Assembly (NCBI GenBank): GCA_028876035.1
Contig: JAGWTK010000264.1
Span: 1 to 5,883 of the forward strand
Reading direction: 5' to 3'
Length of the DNA: 5,883 bases
Origin: Bacteroidota bacterium
Lineage (GTDB): Bacteria; Bacteroidota; Bacteroidia; Chitinophagales; Chitinophagaceae
Shown here piece after piece: positions 5,561 to 5,883 of this stretch (positions are counted from its first letter, which is position 1; each line of letters starts with the position of its first letter). The position numbers and the translations under genes were made by a program. The notes beneath the pieces were generated by a model. The model was not told the DNA's origin. It worked only from the letters and a program-made list of their open reading frames with translations, and ran no database searches.

Positions 5561-5883
5561 ATGAGCGAAACAATTCAAACATCTTCCAGCGACCGTCTGT
5601 TGCTGGATGCGTATTCCGGTACGATCGTTTCGGTCGCCAAATCAGCTTCACCCGGGGTAGTGCATATTGAAGTGAGACGGCCAATGCCTGACCGGCGCAG
5701 CGGGCCTAACCGTCCTGGTACTGCCACGGGTTCGGGTTTTGTGATTTCGTCGGACGGTTTTGTGGTAACGAATCATCATGTGATTGAAAAAGCAGAAGAT
5801 ATCCAGGTGTCTTACGCCAATGGTGAACAATACAAAGCAGTCCTGGTGGGGACGGATCCGTCGACTGATATCGCTGTTGTAAA
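5561..5883 (+). CDS. HtrA/DegP-family trypsin-like serine protease (3' partial)
   Basis: The first 107 residues of a serine protease of the S1C (HtrA/DegP/Deg) group are present and the gene runs off the right edge. Visible landmarks are SPGVVHIEV (30-38), the GTATGSGFVISSDGFVVTNHHV block (53-74) with the catalytic His73, and GTDPSTDIAVV (97-107) with the catalytic Asp103. The Ser nucleophile and any PDZ domain lie outside the window. ATG 5561 is forced: the frame has a TGA at 5546-5548 and no other start between. The N-terminus (MSETIQTSSSDRLLLDAYSG) has no signal peptide, unlike classical periplasmic DegP, so this copy may be cytoplasmic. It starts 58 bases after the transporter gene with no terminator between; whether it belongs to the same operon is open. 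Confidence 0.92.
   Translation, partial: MSETIQTSSSDRLLLDAYSGTIVSVAKSASPGVVHIEVRRPMPDRRSGPNRPGTATGSGFVISSDGFVVTNHHVIEKAEDIQVSYANGEQYKAVLVGTDPSTDIAVV

Overview
The window looks like a chromosomal segment of a Bacteroidota member, most plausibly Chitinophagaceae or a relative. The support is protein style, not a database search: a secreted-protein C-terminus of the 'YRGAF...GW..W' type common in that phylum, signal peptides ending in A-Q, a Bacteroidota-like AraC regulator, and few strong Shine-Dalgarno sites. Base composition is moderate and even by eye. Every supported gene is on the + strand. I see no tRNA, rRNA, CRISPR array or insertion sequence.

Layout. Positions 1-187 hold the 3' end of a probable secreted or surface protein, closed by a clear intrinsic terminator (218-250). 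A 297-residue protein that I cannot assign follows (266-1159), then a possible 28-codon micro-ORF (1172-1258) and a second strong terminator (1282-1311). An AraC-family regulator occupies 1403-2350. The 319-base gap behind it is the most structured non-coding DNA here: a degenerate 7-bp tandem repeat of about 17 units (2362-2479), then two identical 11-bp words, TTTGTACCAAA, spaced 21 bp start to start (2524-2555). That geometry fits an AraC-family operator.

Downstream is a compact cluster: a secreted two-domain protein joining a DJ-1/PfpI (Hsp31-like) domain to an alpha/beta hydrolase (2670-4178); a DUF481-type outer-membrane beta-barrel (4208-5050); and a YdcZ-type small DMT membrane transporter (5047-5502) overlapping the barrel gene by ATGA. 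A trypsin-like HtrA/DegP-family protease begins at 5561 and runs off the window.

How it may work together (inference): the AraC regulator would control the cluster through the paired words. The cluster would place a bifunctional enzyme in the periplasm, a barrel in the outer membrane and a small transporter in the inner membrane, a layout that suits envelope detoxification or stress response. No substrate can be read from the sequence. The most notable items are the DJ-1/hydrolase fusion, the paired operator-like words and the heptanucleotide array.
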